From contig CAKUFZ010000008.1 of NCBI GenBank assembly GCA_934654475.1, positions 1 to 64,000 of the forward strand: 64,000 nucleotides of DNA, written 5' to 3'. Under the pieces are notes generated by a model that was given only the letters and a program-made list of their open reading frames with translations, made no database searches and was not told the origin of the DNA. A program made the position numbers and the translations under genes. Of the stretch, positions 16,130-24,769 are shown one piece after another; position 1 is the stretch's first letter; each line of letters starts with the position of its first letter. Source of the DNA: an uncultured Coriobacteriales bacterium. Lineage in GTDB: Bacteria > Actinomycetota > Coriobacteriia > Coriobacteriales > UMGS124.

Positions 16130-17023
16130 ATGCAGGGTAAGAGATTTAAGAATCAAAGCCAAGACCAGCCCGCGCAGACGGGCAGGGCCAGTGGTGCGCA
16201 TTTTGCCAAGACCCCGTCGAAATCTGCGCCGCAAGGTGCTCCTGCGCCGGCTCGGCCTTATCCACAGGTGCAGTCCATCCAGCTTCCCCAGCCTGTGCAA
16301 CAGACGAACAGGCAGATGGTGACTGGTGAATTCGCAAAGGTCACGCCTTCTCAGCGCAGGCCGAACCAGGTCGCCCCGCAGCAGCAGGCAAAGAGGCCGC
16401 AACCCGGCCAGCCCGGCCAGGTGCGTGGTGCCGCGCAAAACCCGACATCGCGGAAGATCTCGCCGCTTGTTTCGGCAGCCATTCCGCGCGTGTCGAGTGA
16501 TGCCGACGACTCTGCAGCACTTCGCCGCGCCGTTATCACGGGCGTTTCGGGCTCGATGAAGAAGATTCCTTCAAACACTCCCGCCCGCAAGGTGTCGGGA
16601 TCGAACAAGGCGTACTCCCGGTACAGCAATGGGTACTTCGACAGGCCCGAGGCAAAGCAGCTGACTGATTATGTTGCTGCGTTTCAGACGGAGCCGACGG
16701 TCGGCGCGCCTGCCTATTCTTGGATGGCATTTGCCATCTATGGGGCCCTGTCGTGCGTGGCGAGCGTGGGATGGGCTGTTATGGCCATGGTTTCGGGGGC
16801 TGCCCCCTTAAGGGGTGCAAGCCCGCTTATGTTCGCGGGGTTGGTCATTCTCGCGCTCATTGTCGTGTGCGCCGTCGTGTGCGCCGCAGCCACCTCGGCG
16901 GCAACGCTGCGCACGGGCCGGTTTGAGCCTGCCGACGTATGGGCCTCCGCTGTGGGAAAGTCCGCCCTCGTGCTCCTGGGTTGTCTTGTCGTTTGGATCG
17001 TGTGCGCAGCCGTTGTGGGTTAA
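16130..17023 (+). CDS. Pro/Gln-rich membrane protein
   Basis: 297-residue protein I cannot assign to a family. Residues 1-190 are low complexity, rich in Pro, Gln, Ser and Lys and probably disordered. Two hydrophobic segments follow near residues 205-230 and 240-265, with a third near the C-terminus (ALVLLGCLVVWIVCAAVVG). ATG 16130 is chosen because GAGGGA lies 6 nt upstream; an in-frame start at 16010 is unsupported. It precedes ddl by 28 bp, which hints at an envelope role. Confidence 0.6.
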   Translation: MQGKRFKNQSQDQPAQTGRASGAHFAKTPSKSAPQGAPAPARPYPQVQSIQLPQPVQQTNRQMVTGEFAKVTPSQRRPNQVAPQQQAKRPQPGQPGQVRGAAQNPTSRKISPLVSAAIPRVSSDADDSAALRRAVITGVSGSMKKIPSNTPARKVSGSNKAYSRYSNGYFDRPEAKQLTDYVAAFQTEPTVGAPAYSWMAFAIYGALSCVASVGWAVMAMVSGAAPLRGASPLMFAGLVILALIVVCAVVCAAATSAATLRTGRFEPADVWASAVGKSALVLLGCLVVWIVCAAVVG

Positions 17024-17051
17024 AGCTGCTTGAGGAAGGAAGTTGAAAGGC

Positions 17052-17993
17052 ATGTCGTTTCTTGAGAACAAGAAAGTGGCGATACTCTACGGCGGCGTGA
17101 GCGACGAGCGCGAGGTGAGCCTTGCGAGCGGTCAGAACGCCTACGATGCCCTGAGCGCCGCCGGCGTGGACGTCGAGCTCATCGACACGCGTGACGGACG
17201 CGAGGCGCTGCGTCGTCTGGCAGACGGCGACTATGCGGCGGCATTCATCGCGCTGCACGGCAAGGGCGGCGAGGATGGAACCATCCAGGGAGCCCTTGAG
17301 ATGCTCCAAATCCCTTATACGGGCTCTGGTGTGGCTGCCAGTGCCATGGCGATGGATAAGTCGCGTTCTAAGGCCATGTATGCCCTCGCAGGACTTGCTG
17401 TGGCAAGGTCGGTGACGCTTGCGAGCCCCACGGCCATGTCGGTGGAGGAGATCGGGCAGGCCGTCGGCGACAAGTGCGTCGTGAAGCCGTGCGGCGACGG
17501 GTCGAGCGTGGGCATGAGCATCGTGCACAATCCCGCCGAGCTCCCCCATGCCCTGGAGGTCGCCTTTGCGTGCGGCCAGAAGGTCATGGTCGAGGAGTAT
17601 GTCGCGGGCACGGAGGTCACGGTTGCCGTTCTGGGCAACGACGACCCCGAGCCGCTGCCCGTCATCGAGATCGTGCCTCATGCCGAGTTCTACGACTATG
17701 AGGTGAAGTACAGCGCCAACGGTGCCGACCACATCATCCCCGCGCGCCTTGAGGCCGATGTGTACGAGCGCGTGCAGACGGCTGCCGTGCAGGCCCACAA
17801 GGCCCTGGGCTGCCGCGGCGTGAGCCGTTCTGACTTCATCATTCGAGACGACGGCACGCCTGTCATCCTGGAGACGAACACCATTCCGGGCATGACTGCG
17901 ACCTCGCTTCTGCCCGACACTGCCCGCAAGGTCGGCATGGACTTTGGCCAGGTGTGCCTGAAGCTCCTCGAACTTGCGCTCGAGGGTCGCTAG
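17052..17993 (+). CDS. ddl: D-alanine--D-alanine ligase
   Basis: ATP-grasp ligase of 313 residues that makes the D-Ala-D-Ala end of peptidoglycan precursors. The N-terminus KVAILYGGVSDEREVSLASG has the substrate-binding Glu, CVVKPCGDGSSVGMSIV is the ATP-grasp loop, and RSDFIIRDDGTPVILETNTI plus PGMTATSLLP bear the Mg2+ ligands. ATG 17052 is preferred over a TTG at 17043. The length is near the lower end of the family. A parS-like site and a terminator follow. Confidence 0.94.
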   Translation: MSFLENKKVAILYGGVSDEREVSLASGQNAYDALSAAGVDVELIDTRDGREALRRLADGDYAAAFIALHGKGGEDGTIQGALEMLQIPYTGSGVAASAMAMDKSRSKAMYALAGLAVARSVTLASPTAMSVEEIGQAVGDKCVVKPCGDGSSVGMSIVHNPAELPHALEVAFACGQKVMVEEYVAGTEVTVAVLGNDDPEPLPVIEIVPHAEFYDYEVKYSANGADHIIPARLEADVYERVQTAAVQAHKALGCRGVSRSDFIIRDDGTPVILETNTIPGMTATSLLPDTARKVGMDFGQVCLKLLELALEGR

Positions 17994-17997
17994 CAAA

Positions 17998-18013
17998 CGT
18001 TTCATGTGAAACA
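17998..18013. promoter_or_regulatory. parS-like site 4
   Basis: CGTTTCATGTGAAACA differs from the parS consensus at the first base and at one central base. It lies right after the ddl stop, about 9 kb right of the origin candidate. Confidence 0.65.
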
Positions 18014-18025
18014 CCGTGCATGAAA

Positions 18026-18069
18026 AACGCCCGCAGCCTGGGATTCCAAGCTGCGGGCGTTGTTGTTTT
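18026..18069. terminator. Terminator after ddl
   Basis: Perfect 12-bp stem AACGCCCGCAGC/GCTGCGGGCGTT with a 12-nt loop and TGTTGTTTT downstream. It separates ddl from the convergent flavodoxin gene. Confidence 0.88.
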
Positions 18070-18110
18070 GAGATCTGGTTTATGTGCCGCTATGCGCGCG
18101 TGATCAAACC

Positions 18111-18662
18111 TTAGCGGGCGACGCTGCGGGCGGCTGCGATGATGGTGGCGCAGGCGTCGGTGTTGAAGCGGTTCTGCTCGGGGCGCTCGCCGTCGGCAAT
18201 GGCGAGCGCGAGCTTGTCGCCGCGGGTGAGCTTCTTGCCCTCGGCCTGCTTGGCACGATAGGTCTCCACGAGCTTGCCCATCTTGCCGCCGGGCTGGCAG
18301 TCCTTGTACGAAAGGCCGCCGGGAAGCGCCTGGTACAGGAAGGACTCAACGGGTAGGTCTCCGCAGTTCCTCATCTTGATCTGCTTCTCGAGGTCGGCGT
18401 TGAGCGAGGCGATGCCCACCGAGAAGACGATGAGGTTCTGCTCGCCGAAGTACGAGCAGCCGTCAATGATGCCCGAGATGCCCTCGATGCGGTTGTGGTG
18501 CAGGGGGCCGCCGAAGATGATGGTGGGGTAGGTAGAGACGTTGAACAGGTTCGCCTTCTGAATGGGCTTGATGGCATAGTCGAGCGTCTCAGCGAGATAC
18601 TCGGCATAGCGCTTGGTGTAGCCGGTGAACGAGTTGTACAAGACGATGCCGTCTTTTGCCAT
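18111..18662 (-). CDS. Flavodoxin-domain protein
   Basis: 183-residue FMN-binding fold. The phosphate loop is LYNSFTGYTKRYAEYLAETL, near the SxTGxT pattern, and TIIFGGPLHHNRIEG is the 50s-loop equivalent. The family includes flavodoxins and HemG-like menaquinone-dependent oxidases. The C-terminal half (about 85-183) carries basic segments but no second domain I recognise. It probably serves as an electron carrier or small quinone reductase. Next gene on the same strand starts 716 bp upstream. Confidence 0.75.
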   Translation of the reverse strand: MAKDGIVLYNSFTGYTKRYAEYLAETLDYAIKPIQKANLFNVSTYPTIIFGGPLHHNRIEGISGIIDGCSYFGEQNLIVFSVGIASLNADLEKQIKMRNCGDLPVESFLYQALPGGLSYKDCQPGGKMGKLVETYRAKQAEGKKLTRGDKLALAIADGERPEQNRFNTDACATIIAAARSVAR

Positions 18663-18718
18663 GCAAGGCTCCTTACTACGTGGTTCGCGTGCCAGTGTTG
18701 TACCTCAAAAGGTGCAGG

Positions 18719-19378
18719 TTATGCCCCAAAGGCGCAACGGCACACAAAGAAGAGAATGACGATGATGAGAATGAGGCACGCCGCGCCGGCGCCCCAGACC
18801 GCTGCAGGCTTGCCCGCAATGAGGCCCATGACGAGCTTGTCGGTGCCGGAACGCTTGTGCTTGAAGATGACGCAGCCGGAGTTGCGCTTTGTGTCGATGG
18901 GATAGGGGTGCTCGTCGGGGCTCTCCCAGTCTCCCGTGGCGAGGACCTGGTCCCAGCCAGCGCCGGTGAGGGCGATGTCGGGGCGCTTGCCCTGGGCGAG
19001 GCGCTCCGAGGTCCTCTGCGTGTAGGCGTCGAGGTTGGCGCGCTCGGTAGTCTGCGAGGCCTTGACGTTGTAGAACTGATAGACGAGCTCGGCGTGGTAC
19101 AGTTTGTCAGTGTTGTCATACCAGACGAGCGACAGCCAGCAAGCGCCGTCGTTGCCGTTTTCCAACGATTCGCGGATGGCGAGCTTGTTCTTGGGGTTCG
19201 CCGTGCCGATGACGTCGCCACCGACGGTGCTTACCGTGAAGAGGCCCGACTCGGCTTGCCAGGTGAGCTTGAGCGGCATGCCTATGATGCAGCCGTTTGA
19301 GGCGAGCAGGCGGCTCGATTGCTCGGTGATGTCATCGATAACGAGGTAATCGGCAAAATAAACGTCAACTTTTCCCAT
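18719..19378 (-). CDS. Hypothetical tail-anchored protein
   Basis: 219-residue protein of unknown function. It starts MGKVDVYFADYLVIDD, has a soluble domain of about 185 residues, and ends with one hydrophobic segment (AVWGAGAACLILIIVILFFV) and a short tail, so it may be tail-anchored. The ATG at 19378 is supported by GGGGGAT upstream; a longer frame to 19417 overlaps the opposing promoter region. It diverges from the helicase gene, with 82 bp between starts. Confidence 0.6.
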   Translation of the reverse strand: MGKVDVYFADYLVIDDITEQSSRLLASNGCIIGMPLKLTWQAESGLFTVSTVGGDVIGTANPKNKLAIRESLENGNDGACWLSLVWYDNTDKLYHAELVYQFYNVKASQTTERANLDAYTQRTSERLAQGKRPDIALTGAGWDQVLATGDWESPDEHPYPIDTKRNSGCVIFKHKRSGTDKLVMGLIAGKPAAVWGAGAACLILIIVILFFVCRCAFGA

Positions 19379-19460
19379 GTATCCCCCTTTGATAGAGTGT
19401 GAAAAGGATACCATCACGCCTTATGCATGTGGACGGACATCGTTGAGGAGCGAGAACACT

Positions 19461-22400
19461 TTGAGCGAGACTATATCTGCGGAGCTTGCCTCCATTATCA
19501 TGCCGGGCTGCGACGAGGATGTCGCGGCGCGTTATGCCACCTTGGCACAAAGAGCTAGCATAGCGCAGTTTGGTCTGCTTGACGAGGACGTCGTTGTGCT
19601 CGATACCGAGACAACGGGACTGGACTTCAAGGATTGCGAGCTCATCGAGGTCGCAGCCGCCCGTCTGCGCGGCAACGAGATCGTTGAGACGTTCGACATG
19701 TTCGTGCATCCTGCAAAGCCCATTCCGCCCGAGGTTGTGCAGATCACGGGCATCACCAACGAGCAGGTGGCCGATGCCCCCTGTGCGATGGAGGTGTGCG
19801 GCAAGCTGGCAGAGTTTGCCAAGGGCGCTCCCATCGTGGCACACAACTCTGCTTTTGACCAGCACTTCATGGAGAAGGGTTTCGGCGGGCAAAGCGTGGG
19901 CGGGCCTTGGATCGACTCGCTGGAGCTGTCGCGCATCGTGCTCCCCTGCTTGAAGTCGCACAAGCTGCACGACCTGTCGCGTGCCTTTGGCCTGCATGCC
20001 TCAACCCACCGTGCCATCGACGACGTCATTGCCACCTGCGGCCTGTGGCGCATCCTTCTTGTTGCCGCCAGCGACATGCCGGCCGGGCTTGTGAACCGCC
20101 TTGCGAAGATGTACCCGGATGTCGAATGGGGCTACCGTCCCATCTTCGCCCAGATGGCCGCCATGGCGCCTGACGAGCCGTTCTCGCTTGTGGACGCGCG
20201 CGTTCAGCGCTGCTCGCACATGCAGGTGAGCCTGCGCGAGGACGCCGACGACGTCGACGAGATGCGCGGGCTTGTGTACCCCAACGACGATGAGGTGCGC
20301 GGTGCCTTCGCCACCGACGGCGTGGTGGGAAAGATGTATGCCGGCTATGAGCCCCGCTCCGAGCAGGTGCAGATGTCGCTCGAGGTGGCCCGCGCCTTTC
20401 GCGAGAACCGTCCCGCCGCGCTCGAGGCGGGCACCGGTGTGGGCAAGTCCATCGCCTACCTGCTGCCCTCGGCCTTCTTGGCTCAGGCAAACGGCATCAC
20501 GGTGGGCGTCGCCACGAAGTCGAACACCCTTGCCGACCAGCTTATCAACAGGGAGCTCCCCCTGTTGAACGAGGCCTTGGGCACGAATCTCACCTACACG
20601 GCGCTCAAGGGTTATGACAACTACCCGTGCCTGCGCAAGATTGCGCAGCTCATGCGTCGCGGCATGGCAAGCATGCCGGCGGCCGGCTCCCTCGACGAGG
20701 CACAGCAGCTTCAGGAGCAGGAGGGCTCCACGCGCAGGATGCCCGAGCCCAGCGCCGAGCTGCTCGACGCCATCGCGGCCACCCTGGGGTTTGCCACGCA
20801 GTCTGCCGTGGGCGATGTGACCTCGCTGGGTGTGCGCTGGGGCAAGATCCAGCGCAGCGACCTCACGAGCACCTCGTCGGAGTGTCAGAAGCGCCGCTGC
20901 CCCTTCTTTCCCAACAAGTGCTTCTTGCACCTGGCACGCAAGCGCGCCCAGGCGAGCGACATCGTCGTGACCAACCACTCGCTGCTGTTCAGGCAGGTAG
21001 GAAGCGATATCGAGGTGCTGCCGCCTGCGAGGTTCTGGGTGGTCGACGAGGCGCATTCGGCTGAGGGCGAGGCGCGCAGGCAGTGGGCCCAGCGCGTGAA
21101 CTCGCGCGAGGTCCAGGCGTCGTTCGACCTCATGGGAGGCTCGTCGAGCGGTGCTCTGGGCACGCTTGCCCGCGCTGTTCGCACGCGTGCCGCCTCGACG
21201 CTGTTCATGGGGCTTGTGAGCAAGACGGCCAGCGAGATGGCTCGCGCAAGCATCGCGGCAGGCCTCTTCTTCGATGACCTCAAGACATTCTGCAAGAAGG
21301 TCTCCCCCAAGAAGGCCTACGACACGCAAAACGTCTGGGTCGACGCCGAGATGCGCGCCAACGAGCACTGGCTGGCTGTGGCCGAGTCAGGCCAGGCGTT
21401 TTCCGACGCCCTGGGTCACGCCCTCGAGTTTGCCGGCGGCATACAGCAGGCGATGTCGGACGAGAGCAACCCCGACGCCGACCTACAGGACCGCCTGAAC
21501 GAGCTCATGGAGGCAGCGGCCGACCTTGACCGCGTCCACAAGGCACTGAAGCTCATACTTGACGGGTCTGACGAGCGGTACGTGTATTCCGCCTCGTTCA
21601 CCCAGCGCTCGGGCTTTGAAGCCTACGAGCTCGTGGCGGAGTCGATGGACGTGGGCGCCCAGCTTGCCTCGGCGTGGTATCCCACCATCAAGAGCGCGGT
21701 GTACTCGAGCGCCACGGTGGCGGTGGGCGACAAGTTTGACCACTTCGCCCACGAGGTGGGCCTTGACCGCGTGCGTGGGGGATACGCGAGCCTCAAGCTC
21801 GCGTCGAGCTACGACTTCGAGCACAACATGGGCATTGTGGTGGCACGCGACCTGCCCGACCCCACCAAGCAGAAGGAGGCGTTCCTCGCCGAGCTCCCCC
21901 AGCTGCTCGTGGACATCCACCTTGCCATGGGCGGAAGCGTGCTCACGCTCTTCACGAGCCGCGCCGAGATGGACAGGATGTACGAGATCGTGGCTCCCCA
22001 GCTGGCCCAGCATGGCCTTGAACTGGCCTGTCAGTCGCGCAAGAGCAATGTGCGCCGCATCTCGGAGCATTTCATCGCCGAGAAGACCTCGTCGCTCTTT
22101 GCGCTCAAGTCGTTCTGGGAGGGATTCGACGCCCAGGGCGACACGCTGCGCTGCGTCGTGATCCCGCGCCTGCCGTTCACGCCTCCCACTGAGCCCATCT
22201 CGCTTGAGCGCAAGCTGCGCGAGGGCAAGGACGCATGGCGCAACCACGACCTGCCCGAGAGCGTGCTCACGTTCAAGCAGGCAGCCGGCAGGCTCATCCG
22301 TTCGGCCTCCGACAAGGGCGTGCTCGTGCTCGCTGACCCGCGCCTTACGGGAATGTGGTATGGCAGGGTGTTCATGGCGTCGTTGCCCAAAAAGGAAGTT

Positions 22401-22463
22401 GAGACGCTCGCGGCTGGCGAAGTGGGCGATTACCTGCGCTCATGGCGCGCCACGCACGAATAG
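19461..22463 (+). CDS. dinG: DinG-type exonuclease/helicase
   Basis: 1000-residue fusion protein. Residues about 45-200 form a DnaQ-like 3'-5' exonuclease (VVLDTETTGLDFKDCELIEV, with the later His/Asp in THRAIDD). The rest is an XPD/DinG superfamily 2 helicase: Walker A EAGTGVGKSIAYLLP near residue 322, iron-sulphur Cys candidates near 389, 474, 479 and 486 (ECQKRRCPFFPNKC), DEAH box VVDEAHS near 526, and motif VI QAAGRLIRSASDKG near 940. It probably acts on replication or repair structures. The TTG at 19461 is chosen for GAGGAG 8-9 nt upstream. Confidence 0.88.
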   Translation: MSETISAELASIIMPGCDEDVAARYATLAQRASIAQFGLLDEDVVVLDTETTGLDFKDCELIEVAAARLRGNEIVETFDMFVHPAKPIPPEVVQITGITNEQVADAPCAMEVCGKLAEFAKGAPIVAHNSAFDQHFMEKGFGGQSVGGPWIDSLELSRIVLPCLKSHKLHDLSRAFGLHASTHRAIDDVIATCGLWRILLVAASDMPAGLVNRLAKMYPDVEWGYRPIFAQMAAMAPDEPFSLVDARVQRCSHMQVSLREDADDVDEMRGLVYPNDDEVRGAFATDGVVGKMYAGYEPRSEQVQMSLEVARAFRENRPAALEAGTGVGKSIAYLLPSAFLAQANGITVGVATKSNTLADQLINRELPLLNEALGTNLTYTALKGYDNYPCLRKIAQLMRRGMASMPAAGSLDEAQQLQEQEGSTRRMPEPSAELLDAIAATLGFATQSAVGDVTSLGVRWGKIQRSDLTSTSSECQKRRCPFFPNKCFLHLARKRAQASDIVVTNHSLLFRQVGSDIEVLPPARFWVVDEAHSAEGEARRQWAQRVNSREVQASFDLMGGSSSGALGTLARAVRTRAASTLFMGLVSKTASEMARASIAAGLFFDDLKTFCKKVSPKKAYDTQNVWVDAEMRANEHWLAVAESGQAFSDALGHALEFAGGIQQAMSDESNPDADLQDRLNELMEAAADLDRVHKALKLILDGSDERYVYSASFTQRSGFEAYELVAESMDVGAQLASAWYPTIKSAVYSSATVAVGDKFDHFAHEVGLDRVRGGYASLKLASSYDFEHNMGIVVARDLPDPTKQKEAFLAELPQLLVDIHLAMGGSVLTLFTSRAEMDRMYEIVAPQLAQHGLELACQSRKSNVRRISEHFIAEKTSSLFALKSFWEGFDAQGDTLRCVVIPRLPFTPPTEPISLERKLREGKDAWRNHDLPESVLTFKQAAGRLIRSASDKGVLVLADPRLTGMWYGRVFMASLPKKEVETLAAGEVGDYLRSWRATHE

Positions 22464-22557
22464 GCGGCGGTGCTGTCAAGCCTGTTTTGAGCAAAGGCCG
22501 CTCGCTGGTGAAAAACTGCCCCTTGCACTTTCTGAGGGGCCGCATTATAGTTAATTG
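22464..22557 (+). promoter_or_regulatory. Intergenic promoter for a small transcript
   Basis: TTGCAC (22523-22528) and TATAGT (22546-22551) are spaced by exactly 17 bp. No gene starts downstream on this strand before the terminator at 22604-22645, so it appears to drive a short RNA. Confidence 0.6.
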
Positions 22558-22646
22558 TGCGTTTTTCATCAGGGGGATGTCGACGCTTTGTGTGTTTTGG
22601 GGGAACAGGGCGAGTCGCTCAACGAGCGGCCCGCCCTGTTTTTTTA
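22558..22646 (+). ncRNA. Putative small RNA of about 89 nt
   Basis: The stretch between the promoter at 22523-22551 and the intrinsic terminator at 22604-22645 holds no convincing gene. A 26-codon open frame from ATG 22578 runs through the terminator stem and is probably not real. The RNA would have a single-stranded 5' part of about 45 nt with U- and G-runs, then the terminator hairpin, a typical layout for trans-acting small RNAs. It does not match 6S, SRP or tmRNA signatures. Confidence 0.45.
22604..22645 (+). terminator. Terminator downstream of dinG and the small RNA
   Basis: Stem AACAGGGCG/CGCCCTGTT with an inner pairing GTCGCT/AGCGGC and seven T residues. It also faces the convergent WYL gene ending at 22644. 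Confidence 0.9.
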
Positions 22647-23642
22647 TCCAAGCTTCTTGAGAAGGGCCTCAGCCAGCTCGCGCACTTCCTTGCGCAGCTC
22701 GGCGGGAGAGATGACTTCCACGGCTCCCAGGCTCGAGACCACTGCCTGGGCCAACCATACAGATCCTGCCAACCAAGGAATCTGAGCGATGTACCCTCCG
22801 CAGGCGAGTTCCTGCTCAGTGAGGTGCGCCGCTTCGCCGACGCTGGGCAGCGTGCACGCCTCCAGGCCGGGCCAGGCCTTCATATCGATTGCCTTGGGGT
22901 CATGAATCGCAAGCACGGCAAGCTGCGCCTGGCTCGTGTCGAGACTCTCGCGGGCCTCTTCCCCACGCGTCTCGAAGGTTTCTCCTGTTGCGGTGGGTGC
23001 TGCCTGCAGGCGATCGAGGCGAAACGTCCTCATGCCGTTGCGCGTGCGGCACCAGGCGCTGAATGACCACGCGCTCACCGACGTGTCGTACCACACCGAG
23101 CAGGGCTCGACCTGTCGGCAGGAGCGCTCCCCTTTTGCGTCGCAGTAGTCGATGGTGAGGACCAAATGGCTGGCGATGGCGTCGGCGATTGTCTCGAGGG
23201 CGCCCGAGGGCCCGCACTCGCCTCCGGCCACGGTGTGGAATCGGTCGAGGTCAAAGTGGGGGAGCGCCCCGCGCACAAGGCGCGCGAGGTGGCCGTCGCT
23301 GTCCATGCCGCTCGAACGCAGGGCCACAAGCAGCGAGAAGGCTTCGGATCGGCTCAGGCGCATGAGGCCGTCGAAGGCAAAAGCCAGACGTTGCGGCACG
23401 ACGTTTCCGTCATCGTCGACCTCAATCCACGCGGCAGGCAACGCGTCGCCGCAGCCGTAGTTGATCTTGTCGATGATGCGCCTGCAGTCTTTCTCGTCAA
23501 GCCCGCAAAGTTCGCAGAAACGGTCCAGACTGACAGGTTCTCCCTGCTCAAGTGGGTCATGGGGAGCCAAGGCGTTCACCGTTTGGAGAACGCGGATCAT
23601 CTTTTCGAGCGTCGTGCTTTTAGACTCGCGACCCCTAGCCAT
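22644..23642 (-). CDS. WYL-domain transcriptional regulator (PafC-like)
   Basis: 332-residue regulator. The N-terminal winged-helix-like segment (SKSTTLEKMIRVLQTVNAL) is followed by a WYL/WCX body; WYDTSVSAWSFSAWCRTRNG and MRTFRLDRLQ form the WYL core and the C-terminal extension begins near residue 245. ATG 23642 overlaps the end of the next WYL gene by 8 bp, so the two are coupled. Tandem WYL pairs in actinobacteria (PafB/PafC) activate DNA-damage genes, and the neighbour is a DinG-type helicase. The PafBC assignment is by arrangement, not proven. Confidence 0.75.
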   Translation of the reverse strand: MARGRESKSTTLEKMIRVLQTVNALAPHDPLEQGEPVSLDRFCELCGLDEKDCRRIIDKINYGCGDALPAAWIEVDDDGNVVPQRLAFAFDGLMRLSRSEAFSLLVALRSSGMDSDGHLARLVRGALPHFDLDRFHTVAGGECGPSGALETIADAIASHLVLTIDYCDAKGERSCRQVEPCSVWYDTSVSAWSFSAWCRTRNGMRTFRLDRLQAAPTATGETFETRGEEARESLDTSQAQLAVLAIHDPKAIDMKAWPGLEACTLPSVGEAAHLTEQELACGGYIAQIPWLAGSVWLAQAVVSSLGAVEVISPAELRKEVRELAEALLKKLG

Positions 23643-24615
23643 GCTGGGCCACCACCCTTTCAAGACCGCCTCTGACCTTGTCCGTGAGTTCATGGGGTTC
23701 GCAAGGCTGCATGCCGGCGCGCAAGAGGGCATGCGCGGCCCAGCGTGCCGCGTCGTCGATGTCGCGACCCTCGATCGTCCAGGTCTCGTCATCTGCCCAC
23801 GTGCCGTGATTTCTCGTCAGCGCCTGGGCGCAGGCCCTGTCGGGCGCGTGCAACGTCATCTGAAAGTCCTGCGTGCCGTACTCAAATGCGAAGCCGTGGT
23901 AGTCCTCGACGCTGAAGTCGCCGGGTACCTCGAAGGTTCGCTTGCCCAGTTTGACGCTTGCCGCCTCGATGCGGTCGTCGCGAAAGACGCGCATGCCGTT
24001 CTTTGTGCGGTCCCATGCCACGAAGAACGTGTGCTCGTCATGGCGAAACACGCCGTAGATGTCGACGTCGCGCTCGCAGGCCTGGCCTTGCGCGTCGCGA
24101 TAGAGGAAACCCACGCCCCTGCGCTCGGCATAGGCGCTCAGCAGGTCCTCCCAGCCAGATGCCTGCGCGTCGCCCTTGGTCCCCAGCAGGGTGTGCGCCT
24201 TCCCGCTGCCCAGGACCAGCTTGTCATGGGCGCGGCGGAGCCTGTCGAGGTAGGCTTCGGCGCCGGGATGGGAGGAGGCCTGCTGCGAGGAGATGTAGGC
24301 CTCGAGCAGCATGGAGATTTCCATCACGGGTTGGGTGAGGTCGGAGTTGCCCTGCATGTAGGTGGCCTCTTTGTCCACTCGCCAGACACTGCCCGCCGCC
24401 GTGGGAACTTCTTGCAGGTAGATGCCGTTGTCTTTGAGGTCTTCCCGCATGCGGCGAAACGTGCGCTCATAGGAGTCCGCCTGCAAGCCGGGCTGTCCGA
24501 GGAAGCCGCGCTCGGCCATCTGCTCGACGCTCATGGGTTCGCTGAGCGCCCAAAAGAGCAGCAGGAGCCTCTCGTCAGCCTTGACTTGAGACGCTATGGT
24601 CTCGATCTGCTCCAT
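23635..24615 (-). CDS. WYL-domain transcriptional regulator (PafB-like)
   Basis: 326-residue partner of the downstream WYL protein. It starts MEQIETIASQVKADERLLLL, a winged-helix leader with SVEQMAERGF as probable recognition segment. The WYL body has VDIYGVFRHDEHTFFVAWDR then TKNGMRVFRDDRIEAA, ending in a WCX-like tail. ATG 24615 has AAAGGA upstream; a longer frame to 24690 lacks one. The first gene of a two-gene operon. Confidence 0.75.
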   Translation of the reverse strand: MEQIETIASQVKADERLLLLFWALSEPMSVEQMAERGFLGQPGLQADSYERTFRRMREDLKDNGIYLQEVPTAAGSVWRVDKEATYMQGNSDLTQPVMEISMLLEAYISSQQASSHPGAEAYLDRLRRAHDKLVLGSGKAHTLLGTKGDAQASGWEDLLSAYAERRGVGFLYRDAQGQACERDVDIYGVFRHDEHTFFVAWDRTKNGMRVFRDDRIEAASVKLGKRTFEVPGDFSVEDYHGFAFEYGTQDFQMTLHAPDRACAQALTRNHGTWADDETWTIEGRDIDDAARWAAHALLRAGMQPCEPHELTDKVRGGLERVVAQHG

Positions 24616-24769
24616 GGGGTGTCCTTTCGACGACGTGCGGCGGCATGCGATATCAGCAAAGTATGCGACGAATTGGGGAAGTCGGGCCAAACAGGGGCGC
24701 TTCGTGAGATGATTATAGAATCTGTATGTGAGTCACCTTTTAGGCTCACGAGAAACGAAGGAGTTACAT

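Noticed and set aside
16258..16266. Perfect TTATCCACA DnaA box
   Set aside because: A single copy inside a coding region, far from the origin gap; probably chance.
22558..22646. 6S RNA, SRP RNA or tmRNA
   Set aside because: Length and conserved motifs do not fit any of these.
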